Shown: in pieces, positions 47,701-58,970 of the stretch
How positions within the stretch are numbered: the stretch's first letter is position 1
How the letters are laid out: every line of letters begins with the position of its first letter
NCBI GenBank assembly: GCA_029582155.1
Contig: CM055899.1
Location: forward strand, 82,402,556 to 82,466,555
DNA: 64,000 bases
Source: Panopea generosa
Lineage: Eukaryota; Mollusca; Bivalvia; Adapedonta; Hiatellidae
Reading direction: 5' to 3'
Made by a program: the position numbers and the translations under genes
Notes under the pieces: model-generated
Seen by the model: only the letters and a program-made list of their open reading frames with translations
Told to the model about the DNA's origin: nothing
The model's database searches: none

Positions 47701-49702
47701 TTTATAAATATTATCATTCTCATGTATACGGTTCCACCTTTATTACGAGTGAAACTGAAGCTAATTAACAATTATATATAGATATGACGTAATTTGATAT
47801 GTCTACAGACAGCAGTTATTGCCCTTGTGATGAGTTCGTTTCAACAGTTTTGTAATATAACTGTGTGTTTTTTATTGACACAGCGTTTCTTTTTTTTTCT
47901 GTAGCTCACTTTGATGTTATGGAAACATGATAAATCAGATATAATTCAAGCAACAATTCGTTCAGAAATACTGCAGTTTTTGCATGCATTGTGCTGGTGG
48001 TATAGTGTATTTGCCTCCGGGATATGAATAACAAAAATGAGTTATACTCTATTGATATTCATCTTGTTTAATGAAATTAAAGTTCAAGGTCTTTTGGAAG
48101 AGAAAATCAACTGATATACGCTCCAACTGACAATTTGATTTTATACGATCATGAAATTCTTGGATAGACTTTAAACACCATTTACCTACTTGTATTTTGA
48201 ATACCAAATCAACTGTATGAAAATATTTTGTTCTCATACTAGTTTGTTATAAACTTTTGCTTAATATGCAGTTGCCGAGATATGCTATTTATTTCAGTAT
48301 CTCATACTTAATTACATGTTTGTATCATACACGTATCAAATGTATAATTGAATACAAACTATTATTTTATCTTATATAGATTTTAATGATAGATAGAAAC
48401 GGTACTGATCATAAGTATATGATATAAGGCTGCATAACGCCAAATACAATCTTCTGTGTTTGTCTTTACAATAGTCAGCTTGATGATATCTGTCTAAATT
48501 GTCTAAATATTCCATGTGCTTTATTTGTCTTACACAAGTCCTTGACTAAATGCCAATTTGTATGTTCAATGCAGTGCCATTTCTTATCAGATACGAGTAT
48601 TATCTGTTTTAATCGATCCCTTGATATGCCCAATGACGTAGTTGTACCGATAATTTGGAAACTATAATTTAAATTATTCAGGAATCTTCTGCACGCATCA
48701 AATACAATTATGCTTCTTTATTTAATCACTGGCATTGAATGATTATATTGATATAAAAGGCATTTGAAATACTCTCTTAAATATAATGCTGTTAATACAA
48801 CGTCGTATTATGTTTTGAAATACTTTACATTGGTTCTTTTTCTGGCATTATCTTAAACGTTTTATTTCCCAAAAATAGATCTTGTTAACTTCCTTTCAGT
48901 ATTGTTAAAAACTAATATATACTATAAGGTTCTTGTATTTCATCAACATCTTACAGGGAGTACAAATGAGACAAAGAAACGAACATTGTTTTTCATGACA
49001 AACATAAACGGGGTAGGGGATGGGGATGGGTAATTATATAGTATGCCAGTATTATCACTTATTGTACAATTTAACTCTGATATCTCAAAACATCCAGCAT
49101 CGGAAACTCATTTCAAGGCTACGACTGTGTTACAGGGGTTGAAATGAGAATGGACCTATGTGTCAGCCGAATGGACGTAAGATTACTTTTATTAGCCAGA
49201 ATGAAAACATTGAAACAATACCAGTAGACAAATACTGCAGACTTGCATCTATTTAAGTCTGCATCAGTAATGCAATATGCTAATACAATGACATGTCACA
49301 GTATCCTGAGCGGTAGAAAGTCCTCAAATTGTTGACTGCGGTGGTTTAGATATATGCCAGACTGACATTTACATTTATATTCATCATAATCACATTATTA
49401 TCGTATATTTACAGGATCAGAAGAGTTAAACGTTCATGCCACTATATGGTGCACATTTAGTAACCATACGTTACTTTATTAGATGATTATATATTTAAAT
49501 AGTATATGTTAACGCCAATCAATGGAATTAACACACATAAATAAATGACCATTATGCTATCAATGCTACATAGACTGACACACAACAAATGTTTATTTTT
49601 GTCAAACTGATACGAAAATGTACATATCATTTTGAGGCAATTTCTGAACTACGACGTTTATGCCGGCACAACATTGCTGCGACATCAGGCGTTTATTATA
49701 GG
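47701..49702. other. no recognised feature
   Basis: AT-rich DNA without a supported gene. A tRNA-like GGTGGTATAGTGTA occurs at 47996-48009, but no B box follows. The last part may continue the old duplication to the left, too diverged to call. Confidence 0.4.
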
Positions 49703-49966
49703 ATTAAATTCATTTTTTCATTTTTTTATGCATGAGTAAAGAATGTCAAATCATGCACAAATCAACTAGTCCGGAGGATTTTAAGTTAGATATTAGCTTA
49801 TAACTCCAATGCTGCTGATGATATATATATTGAAGTTGAGACACCTCAAGTGAATGAAAAATTAAAAACTACATGCATATGCTGAAATATAAACGCATAA
49901 GAATGCATCACTGCCGTCCTGTTGACTTTCAAATCACTTGATCAAATATCCAATAATATCAATACA

Positions 49967-51817
49967 ATACAATACAAATCCTTTATTTCGTAAATAGAGG
50001 CATCCGACCCAAAGTACATATGATTATTTACAAACATTTAGTAGTGTCAAAATATAAAATGAAATATGGCATACAATTTATGTGGAATCTTTTTATCAAT
50101 AGTCTTTTTTATTATAAGTGGGATTCATTTTTGTACCAAAGTAAGATGGATATGTGCAGTTTGTTTCTTACATTTAGTTGCAGTAGCTGATAAAAATATA
50201 TTTTCACTGGAATACCAAGACTGTTATCATTGTAGTCTCAGATCCTCATACCTCGGACACAGAAAAAATACATTACATTCGTCTTCTATATTGTTTATAT
50301 TTGCATGAATATAACAATATATACACTTTCGGTCTTGCCTTTCAATATTTTCGTTGCGACCATTTTTCTATTTTGAACTTGTGACTAGAACATCGAAAAC
50401 GGGCAAGAGATATTTTATGCAAAAAGGGAATTTCAATACAGACATTTTTCTGGATTTAATAAAGTTTTGAAAAACTTATAAGTGTCGCAACGTGATGATT
50501 CTGCAATACTACCATGCCAATACTTGGTCACGCAATATGATAGTCGTTGTTTAAATGCTAAAATAAACATATTAATATCTCCCACTTCATGTAAAATCAA
50601 AACATACCCAAATCCATAATGAAATAATAATTTCTTGACACTTGAAGCCCAAGTTTTTCTTCCAACAACATCTAAATCTTTAAGCAATTTTTAACAATGT
50701 TTTGGATATCGATGATTTGGCATATGTATTATTTTACACCAGTACTTAATGCAATTTGTATGGTAAGTAACACACAAAGGAAGCGCTACGCTATTGTTTA
50801 CAGAACTATTAACACCTAAAAAGTATTTACAAAAAACAGCTTGATATGACTCAGTTGTACTTGGATATTTGTAACCTTATATCTCTGATGCGTAACTCAA
50901 TATAGGTTTTACCATTGAATCAAACAATTAAATAGCTCATTATGTAAAAATCGTCCAAATGGCCTTTGATGATTTCGAATAGAATATAAAGCTTTCCTTG
51001 GCCTGTGTCGCAAGTTTGCTTTTGGCAGAAGTCCTCAATAGTTTGGGTGTTAACAGAAAGCCCATGAATTTATATAACGACGCTGTTTTTTATGAGATTT
51101 CCTCAGTACGACAAATTTCCATATAAACGAAGTCTGCCACCATTTCTAAGTACAGTTATTTCAGTTATCCTAAGATTAATGTTCATGCTTGCAGAAATGT
51201 AAAAAATCATTTAATACATTTAGTTGAGTCTGTAGCATTGACGCAGTCTCAGCTACGCTTATTACATCATCAGCGAATAATAAATACATAAAATCAGGTA
51301 TATCATTAGAGACAAACATTTCAGTATCACAGCGTTCTCTAAATAATGTACAAACGTGCTATAAAGTGAAAATAAAAGAGGACTTCTTATGTCCCCCTGT
51401 CTCTTTACATAGGAATTGATCAGTTATGTCATTTGGCGTTCTTATGGAACATTAAGTTTTACTAAACATAGATTTAATTACAGATAAAATTTAATAATGA
51501 ATGCCATTTTGCGAAATACTATTAAATTGTTTATTATGAATTAAAGTGTCAAACGCTTTGCTAAAATCAACGAAAAGACAAAATATTTTGTACAAAATGC
51601 TTATTAGCGAAATTCCTCTGTATTTATTTAGGTCGTCTTTTAATCCATATTTGTGTATTGGGCATAGAATACTTTCTGCCTAAGCATCAGGATAAATACC
51701 GCTATCTAAGATTTTATTAAATATTGTATTGAAATATGGGACAACTTCAGTTTCCGCATTTTATAAAAGTCTGCTCCGATTCCTGGAGGGCCTGAACTCT
51801 TATTGGATTTTAATCTC
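49967..51817 (-). mobile_element. 5'-truncated LINE inserted in duplication copy 2
   Basis: The element lies between two copies of ATCAATACA (49958-49966 and 51818-51826), a 9-bp target-site duplication. Its minus-strand 3' end carries a (TATTG)n tail at the left edge. The same site in duplication copy 1 (near 18630-18665) is empty. The length of 1.85 kb covers most of the reverse transcriptase and the C-terminal region but no endonuclease. The exact tail boundary is ambiguous because the tail repeats CAATA, which is also part of the target. Confidence 0.85.
50230..51810 (-). pseudogene. LINE reverse transcriptase relic
   Basis: Read on the minus strand, reverse transcriptase landmarks appear in the expected order but in shifting frames: LKSNKSSGPPGIGAD (near 51775-51820), KYRGISLISILYK (51585-51630), FVDFSKAFDTLIHNK (51530-51575), VKRQGDIRSPLLFSL (51370-51420), LFADDVISVAETASML (51235-51280, with the catalytic FADD), LKDLDVVGRKTWASS and YHGFGYV-like text (50433-50687, the longest open part), and CIYC...EDECNVFFLCPRYEDLR (50230-50320), the C-terminal cysteine segment. 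Several frameshifts and stops make it inactive. The order and style match the LINE at 6664-8075, so a CR1/L2/Jockey-like clade is likely for both, but the C-terminal parts differ and they are probably separate families. Confidence 0.8.
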
Positions 51818-52699
51818 ATCAATACAGTTGTTTCGAGTATAAGCTGAATTCTGCAACAATAGTTTATTAATTGTTAAATGACGAAATATTTCGAGGTTCA
51901 AGGAAATACCCTTACCGTGTAAACGCTGACATCATTGTTTAGGTTTTGTCTACACAAACGTTTTTTGTCTAATTTGCGAAGGTCATATAAAACCAATGAT
52001 ATATAATCTGAAATTGGAACGTTTCAATCGGCTTTGACGTGCAAAGTTTGTGTGTTTACATTGTCTCACGGTCGTCTTCAACTACATGTATGCATGTTTT
52101 AGGAAAAATTGGATCTGTTGGAATTTTTTTGTCAAAGACTTACATCCACGCTCGCTAAAACAGGGTAATGTTCAATGGCACTCGATATTGTATCGTTACA
52201 TCTCAAATCTGAACATTTTATGACTTACGTCATTGTTTCTAAAAACAACTTATTGTCTGATTATGGCGCCCAGTAAAAATCGCTGAACCAAAGAAACTAA
52301 TAAAACAATTAACCGAAGAAAACAGCTAACATTTTTGTGTTGTATTTTATTGTTAAAATAAGCCTGGGACCGTTGTGCACGTCATTTTCATATATATAAC
52401 ATTAAACCGTACATACATATCAATGCTTTTTTATTTACGCAAGAAACGTGAAAATAGTCCGGCGCTAGGGGTTATATCGAAAAATAAAAAACTTAAATTC
52501 GACGTTGACCAATGGAAATACTTCAAAAACATATATGATAATAAGATTGGAATTATATTGATATCTGTTAGGGTAAATACGTATGCAGAAATTTATAAAA
52601 CGTTGATATAAAACTTGAATGTGCAGCTCACTGCATTTGTGGTGGATGTCTCTGTAATACACTGAGTTCACACATTCCTCCTTGGTTGTACAACAATTG

Positions 52700-52990
52700 T
52701 GTTGTTACACGTGTTTACCTCCCAGGTGCGTTGTTTCCCGTGTTTACCTCCCAGTTGTGTTGTTTCCCGTGTTTCCTCCCAGCTACAACTTTTCGTGTTT
52801 ACTTTTCAGTGGCGTTGATTCTCGTGTTTACCTCTCAGTGGCGTTGTTTCCCGTGTTCACCTTCCAGTTGCGTGGTTTCCATTGGCGATTTTCCCTTGTT
52901 TTATTACCATTGACGTTATTTCCCGTGTTTACCTCACACTGGCGTTGTTTCCCGTGTTCATCTTCCAGCTGCGTGGTTTCCATTGAATCT
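52700..52990 (+). repeat. 29-bp minisatellite, about 10 units
   Basis: GTGTTTACCTCCCAG at 52711 and 52740 gives a 29-bp period. The unit continues with a T(T/G)GCGTTGTTTCCC stretch. Units become irregular after 52790 (CTTTTCAG, CTCTCAG, CTTCCAG). Open plus-strand frames (75 and 136 codons) arise from the repeat and are not treated as genes. Confidence 0.85.
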
Positions 52991-54464
52991 TACGATATAA
53001 GAAGACAATATTCATTTTGTCAATTGATCTGTATGTGTGTTTCATTCCTGTATATACTTGTTCAATGCGTTTTTGTATGCGTGGTGTTGTGATGGTTGTT
53101 CCCCTTGAGACTTAATTAAACTAAACAACAACAGGTTATTGTCGCCTGGTGTTTTGAATAGGTTTGCTGTAAAATAGTTCCAATTCTTTGTATGTTTTGT
53201 CAATGTTTCGAAGTCAAATGATATCTTAACAATATTTTCATTTACATCTTAAACAAAAAAACAACAACATATTTTAAGAGTCAAACTTTTATCTGTGAGT
53301 GTTAGATTGGCATATCTTGTCATTGTTAACAGTGATTGCACATCAGGAAAGAAGCGTTCTTCAAACGTGGTATTTGCCTTTTTTATGTGGATTTTCCATA
53401 CACGATACATCAATCTTGATGGGGGAATGTAAGTCACAACCCTCAATTTTTAGGATTTAAATCCATGCAAGTGTCTAAATGGAAACTACGATAACGCATA
53501 CATACCATACGCGGTGAATATTAGCCTTTGTTATCATACCTCCAGTTAGGTATTTACTATCTTAATTTGATCATATGAGAAGGTGAACTATGGTTATGAT
53601 TATCTGCTAAACTGTTCTATATTTGAGATGAAACATTATCACGCTGGTATTAAACGACAGCCCGAAACCAGACGCTTTTGTATTCAGTGTTAAATCAGAG
53701 ACCAAATATTACTGTTTCGCGTTATGTTATTCAAGTGATACTTGAAACTGTTGTCATTCGGCGTTGTTTTGCCTCGTAATGTGAATCTGATCGTGATGAT
53801 GTTGACAATAGCAACTGAAGAATGTTTTAAACTCCCGTCATTGTTGTAACTTGTAAAAATGTTGAGTATGTCAAGGTTATTATATAATTTAAATATTTAC
53901 GATTACAACTTAAAGAAAAGCAATTGGCAAATGATCGCATGGGGATTGAGTTCATTACATGAGATATGTTGTGGTGTGCATATAACATAGTATTATATCA
54001 TTTTCCCTACAGCAAGAAATTTATGCATTTTATATCACTGTTTTTATTTTTGTGGTTTAACAATTTCGCGGTCGCTTGTCGTTGAAGCCGTGTAGGCCCA
54101 TGGCGACACAATTATTGGCCAGTCTACGTACATATTCAGTGTAATCCATTTTTTTCACCTTTTATTTAAACGTATTGCGACAAGGATTATAAAAAATATA
54201 TCCACGATTAGACGTAGCATGCAAAATAAAAATGCATCATATCTATAGATGAAATACATGAACGAATTTTGCAAATAATAAATAAATAGCTTGTAGAACA
54301 CGAACTATGTTACCGCTTCCGAGTCGTCAATTTTGAATCTTCGCTTGGAATATTTTAACCTGGGTGAAATGTGACTTTATATTGCAAAGAGTGGGTTAAA
54401 GTTCACTCCATTTAAAAACATGCGTAATTCAATGTAAGGATTAGTTTAGTTAATACGAATATAT
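52991..54464. other. no recognised feature
   Basis: AT-rich DNA with short chance frames. Nothing else stands out. Confidence 0.4.
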
Positions 54465-54551
54465 TTTAGATCGATTGCTATCAAAGCTTAGAGCTTATAT
54501 AAACTTTTGGCGTGAGCGGCCAACACTTTCCATTACACTACCACCCCGCTT
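54465..54551 (-). mobile_element. SINE family B copy 3, internally deleted
   Basis: TTTTAGATCGATTGCTATCAA then AGCTTAGAGCTTATATA matches 4436-4480. It then jumps directly to GGCGTGAGCGGCCAACACT and CCATTACACTACCACCCCGC, the tRNA A-box end of the family. About 85 bases with the B-box region are missing, so this copy cannot have an intact internal promoter. Confidence 0.55.
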
Positions 54552-55679
54552 ATTAATCTATAATAAGTAACAGGTAACACTGTATTCTGTATGTATTGCT
54601 CGAATGTGTTTCACAATCAAAAGGTTAAACAAAAAATAAACATACATACATCACCATACGGAAGTGATTAAATGCTTGTTTGAAGGACGTCTGAATGAAA
54701 GAAGCAATTCAATTTAATGAGCATATTATCTTAATTGGATCTTCCTTACTATTACTGACTCACTAGTAACATGCCAAATAACAGAAATCGATAGTCGAGA
54801 TATACTTCCTATGTGTTTCCAATAATTAAAAAACGAAGCATCGTTAGATCTCCGTGCCGCATATGGCAATTATGTTTTATCCATAAAAAATATGCAATAC
54901 AGTAATTCACGAACTGCAGTGCGCTTCATACATACATTTTTTATAGTAACTATTCTTTATTGTTTGTTTACATAAAATGTTGACTGACATGTAACATAAA
55001 AGAGAAAGCATACATTGTATTTGGCTTTTAAATTTAATGTTTATGTAAATATTATACTAGTATATACATAGTCTGGTGCTAGTTTCAGTGATAAAGTCAT
55101 ATACTCAAAATAAAAACATGTGTCGATATACAAAATACGTAAATACATAAAGAAATAAATTGACAACGGAGATGAACTTGATACCATGAAGACAATCTTC
55201 ACCAGTGTTCAGCATATACTTCTTATGTGCTACATCAAGATTGTAAATGTACACATCTACATTTTCGCAAAGTATATATTCAGCGTAAATGTTACGTATA
55301 CTGGCTATACGGTAGAAATGGCTATACGGATAAAATGGCTATACAGCAGAAATGAACGAGGATATATAATAAACCAATGGAAATAACGTCTCCAAACTAT
55401 AAAGTCATGACATATTCGAATAGACAAACTGTTCCTTAAGTGCGTAAAAGTTTTGTTTTTATCTTTGTCCATTAGTATTGCAAACGGAAGTGGTCTTACC
55501 TGAATTTAAAATGACTGTATAAAGTTGTGTTCAACACAACAATTGTTGAAATCCATGCAATAAGAAACAGTGCATATAATAAAATAATATTCAGTTGTTT
55601 ATGTCATTTGCTTATTTCTTTATAATGTCAAATGTAAGCTCTTTTCTTACTTTAATGAGCTGTTCATGTCTTTTTGGGG
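54552..55679. other. no recognised feature
   Basis: AT-rich DNA. GGCTATACGG-type words repeat three times near 55303-55345 (TGGCTATACGG, TGGCTATACGG, TGGCTATACAG), a very small local repeat. Confidence 0.4.
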
Positions 55680-55904
55680 TTTAAGCCATTTTTAACACAT
55701 TTCAGGTTATAAATGGTAGATCCAGTTTTATTGTTGGAGAAATACCTCAGACTGAGTACGACTGAGTACGACCACCGTCCTCCCGAAAGTAACAGGGAAC
55801 TTTTTCACATAAAGTTTTTGGAACGAGCGGGACTTGAACCTACGACCTTGGCGGTGAGAGGTAAGTGAATCTAATACGGCGCCTTAGACCACTCGGCCAC
55901 GGAG
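55680..55904 (-). mobile_element. tRNA-Leu/Ser-like SINE, family A copy 3 (best preserved)
   Basis: On the minus strand the head reads CCGTGGCCGAGTGGTCTAAG (A box, rc near 55884-55904) and GGTCGTAGGTTCAAGTCCCG (B box, rc near 55828-55847). The gap between them is long, as in class II tRNAs (Leu/Ser) with a large variable arm. The body has GACGGTGGTCGTACTCAG, CAACAATAAAACTGGATC and ATAACCTGAAATGTGTTAAA. A 10-bp tandem duplication (ACTGAGTACG twice, near 55752-55771) is special to this copy. It is the least damaged member here and gives the best view of the family. Confidence 0.75.
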
Positions 55905-56525
55905 TACGACTGTCCATGTCTGAATACACTTATATTTATATTTATTACTTTTACACAAACTATTGATAACAATATAAAAAGGTCAAATAAAGTATGAGTT
56001 CCCCACATTACCAATATGCAGCAGTAAACGTGAATAATTTTTCAGAAAAAAAATATGTAAAATTCGTTCAAAGTATTATTAAGAAATTTAAAAAAGAAAT
56101 CAGTGAGAAACTAGTTGATACGATTCGAAACGATTACACTAAAACATATGTGATACATGCTAGGCATGATAGACGGGCGACTTAAAAATGTTTTAGCAGT
56201 AGAACAATTTCCAAAATTTTATGACGATAAATGGATTATATATAACAAAGTTAAACCTGTCATAGTGCACTAATAAATGTATTTACATTGTAAACTGTGA
56301 TAAAACGGACATAAAGCTAAGTGTCAACCTATAGAAACAATTCACTGTTATAACATTAGTAACTAATATATAAAGTATCGATGACAAAATGTTTATATGA
56401 TAATGATGTTAACATACGTATAATGGTATAATGTATAATGTATATACATAGATATCGGTTACTGACACATAGAAGAAAGAGTTTATAGTGAAATGTCATA
56501 CTCGGTAGATTAAATTTGTTCACTG

Positions 56526-56529
<4 letters not shown>

Positions 56530-56560
<31 letters not shown>
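56530..56560. repeat. (TA)n microsatellite
   Basis: About 14 TA units, then TATGTATG-type degeneration. Confidence 0.9.
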
Positions 56561-56565
<5 letters not shown>

Positions 56566-56594
56566 ATATGTATTTGCACACAATATTGTTTATA

Positions 56595-57265
56595 TTGATC
56601 AACATGGAAATACATATTAAGACAGGGCGATATAATGGTGTTAATCGTGCTAATAAATTAAGTAAACTTTGTAACCATAATGTCATTAATACAGAATACC
56701 ATTTCTTGCTGTGTTGTACTAGATACAACGATATTCGAACCAAATATTTAGGCCGCATATCTTGGCCAATACAGAATATATTTACACATATCATGTCGTC
56801 TGAAAATGATAAAAATGTTGTTAAAAATTTCAAAATTTATACAAGAAGCCCTTATAATAAGAAAGAATACCCTTGAAAACATGATTGTTTCGAAAGAATA
56901 ATATTGAAGTAATGTATTGTTAAATGTGTTATGTATGCTATGTAATGTTTATTATAATATGTATTGTCTTTGCCATATTTCTTTAGTTTAAACTTATTTA
57001 TTTTACTTCGATTGTGAAACAAGTTCTTACAACTTAGACAAATCATGCTCGAAGTCTTCCTAGGAAGAACCAGTACAAAACATATGCGGAAAAAGTGTCT
57101 TGCTCAAGGACACTACACATAGCCTTAGCGGTGGATCGAACCTACGACCCTCCGATCATGACTTCGGCGCTCTACCACTGGATCACGCGCTCCATTTCTT
57201 TGTAAAACTTTGTAAATAACTAAAGGCAAAATTTGCTGAATAAACTTGATTGATTGACTCATCAA
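56595..57265 (+). mobile_element. LINE 3' fragment carrying a nested SINE
   Basis: The coding end at 56610-56876 reads GRYNGVNRANKL, INTEYHFLLCCTRYND and ISWPIQNIFTHIMSSENDKN. It aligns with GRFNNIDRENRL, ETEYNFLLCFPRYHS and SSWPTVQKFSNIISNKNKKN of the LINE at 7355-7831. The 3' UTR runs through GTCTTTGCCATATTTCTTT, is broken by the SINE at 56985-57193, and resumes with GTAAAACTTTG, CTAAAGGCAAAATTTGC and a final CTTGATTGATTGA tail. Removing the SINE gives a tail collinear with 7980-8070. The fragment begins just after a TA microsatellite, so it is strongly 5' truncated. Confidence 0.8.
56985..57193 (-). mobile_element. tRNA-derived SINE, family C copy 2, with target duplication
   Basis: ATTTCTTT flanks both ends (56977-56984 and 57194-57201). 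On the minus strand it begins GGAGCGCGTGATCCAGTGGT and AGAGCG (A-box region), then GGTCGTAGGTTCGATCC (B box), then GTGTCCTTGAGCAAGACACT. This last stretch resembles the start of the CORE domain of CORE-SINEs such as vertebrate MIR, an inference from memory. The far end (GACAAATCATGCTCGA and AAACAAGTTCTT on the plus strand) is shared with 11008-11162. Both boxes look intact. Confidence 0.75.
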
Positions 57266-57719
57266 TTTGCTCATATGATATGACAGATTTGATAAAAACT
57301 GTTACAAGCAGAAAATGAATGTATAGCACAATTGTTAATTTTCAACAAAACACAGGTTCAATGTAATAGCAGGAATGAAATTTGTATGTTAACTCTTGTG
57401 TATCATTTTCAATCAACTAACTTTAATTATATTAAGCATTACTAGTAAACCGCAGTCAATGACAGTCCAATGTAACATTTCAATGACATGAATAAAATTA
57501 TGTTAAGCACGGGCAAATGAAAAAATATCCCAACCGAAAGTAAACTGACAGTGTAATAACACAAGTCCACTTACAAAGATATAGATGTATAAATGCCGAA
57601 CAAACATATCAATCGGGTCCATAATTTAAATGTATAAGCCTGCGTTGCATTGCATAATGCAAATATAGATAATTGAATAATATAACTTTAAACTCTTTTA
57701 TAGATGCAATGTAAAGAGA

Positions 57720-57835
57720 GAATGTATATATGTATTATATTTCTTCTCTGTATGTTTTTGTAAACTGCCTAGTGCAAGGCAATACGCATGTATTTGTTAT
57801 GTCAATAAACTATTGAATCACATTGAAATTGAATC
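57720..57835 (+). mobile_element. probable LINE 3' end
   Basis: TTTTTGTAAACTGCCTAGTG, CAAGGCAATACGCATG and TCAATAAACTATTGAAT, with TTGAAATTGAATC after it. This is the layout of a LINE 3' UTR with a tail of TTGAAT words. It differs from the 3' UTR shared by the LINEs at 8 kb and 57.2 kb. No coding part is visible upstream. Confidence 0.5.
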
Positions 57836-58564
57836 ATTAAATGATATTTTAAGTAACATAATCTTCGCTTGGTAAGAAGTTTTTATATTGTTTAATGCAC
57901 TTCAGACAAATTCAATATTAGAAAAGGAGAACAAGACGATGAAACAATGCAATTACGCTTCCGTCAATTCACCGGATGAAATCTTCGAAATACAATTCTG
58001 TAAAACCAAGATTAATCAAAATAAGATTATTTCCTCCGAGACGTTCTTCATCTAAAATAAATTCCAGAAACCTTAACATCTCCTTCTAGAATCATATCAT
58101 TGCCAATAAAATTTGAAAATTTGCACTTTAAACATTACTGTGAGAGGTTTTATTTTGTTGTCTTTTTTTGTTTAGCAAGTAATTTCCTATGTATTGATAA
58201 TGTGACAAAAGCCGAGCAATGCAAAAATCCTTGATGTGTTGTTTGATGCATATATGAATGGACGAGATACAATTGAAGAAAGCAGCAGGAACCACGAAGG
58301 CATTAATAATGCGCCTTCAAAACGATTTATAATTATGTTGTTAAGGTGTTTATGAATGTGAGCTATGACGTTCCTGATATAAATATCTTGTGTACAACTA
58401 CGCTCTTTGTTTCAAATCTATAAACTCCGAACATCGAAGGGCAAACAACATACATTAAAAGAAACAAGTTACTATTCGTCAGTTATGATGATTGTAAAAA
58501 ATGCTATTTTGGCACTATTGAATGAATATATGTTCAACTATCATACTGACATAAGGTCCAGCGT
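57836..58564. other. no recognised feature
   Basis: AT-rich DNA without supported features. Confidence 0.4.
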
Positions 58565-58970
58565 CTTTGTCATTTAAATATGTATCAAACGTGTAAGTGC
58601 GTGAGAGCGAGTGCTTGTTCACGTTCGTGTGTGTTATATATTGGTACGTGTGTGTATTAAAGGCGGGTGTGAATGTACGAATGTGGTTGCGTGATCCTGC
58701 TCTAGTGCGTTATATATGAGTACGTATGTGTTTAAAGGCGTGTATCCGTGTGCGAGTGCGAGTGTTTTATGTTTGTGTGCGTTATATGTTGGTATGTGTG
58801 TGTAGTAAAGTCGTGTGTGTGTGTGCAATTGCGTGTATAACTATATTCGTGACCGTTATAAATTGGTACGTGTGTGTTTAAAGGCGGGCGTGTGAGTCCA
58901 TATGCTTGTGGGTGTAACTGTTTAAATGCGTTATATACGGACACGTGTGTGTTTAAAGGCCTTTGTTCTT
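58565..58970 (+). repeat. GT-rich minisatellite, about 75-bp units
   Basis: GTTATAT-type words at 58633, 58709, 58781, 58855 and 58930 are spaced 76, 72, 74 and 75 bases. Each is followed by TGGTACGTGTGTGT or a variant and then AAAGGCG. Roughly five units. Alternating GT/GC stretches inside could adopt Z-DNA. Frames over it on the minus strand read H/T-rich text and are not genes. Confidence 0.8.

Larger units (their letters stand above)
49703..52535 (+). repeat. old duplication, copy 2, split by a LINE
   Basis: Homologous to 18421-19385. Left part 49703-49966 and right part 51818-52535 flank the LINE. Landmarks: GAATGCATCACTGCCGTCCTG (near 49901; copy 1 GAATACATCATTTCTGTCCTG), AAGCTGAATTCTGCAACAAT (51842), GACGAAATATTTCGAGG (51880), CAAGGAAATACCC (51899), GTATCGTTACATCTCAAATC (52191), GAACATTTTATGACTTAC (52211), CCGTTGTGCACGTCA (52370), GACGTTGACCAATGG (52501). 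The two copies are about 33 kb apart and in the same orientation, except for a short inverted segment at 49703-49747. Confidence 0.8.

Noticed and set aside
47990..48035. tRNA-Gly-like A box (GGTGGTATAGTG)
   Set aside because: No B box at the expected distance and no cloverleaf.
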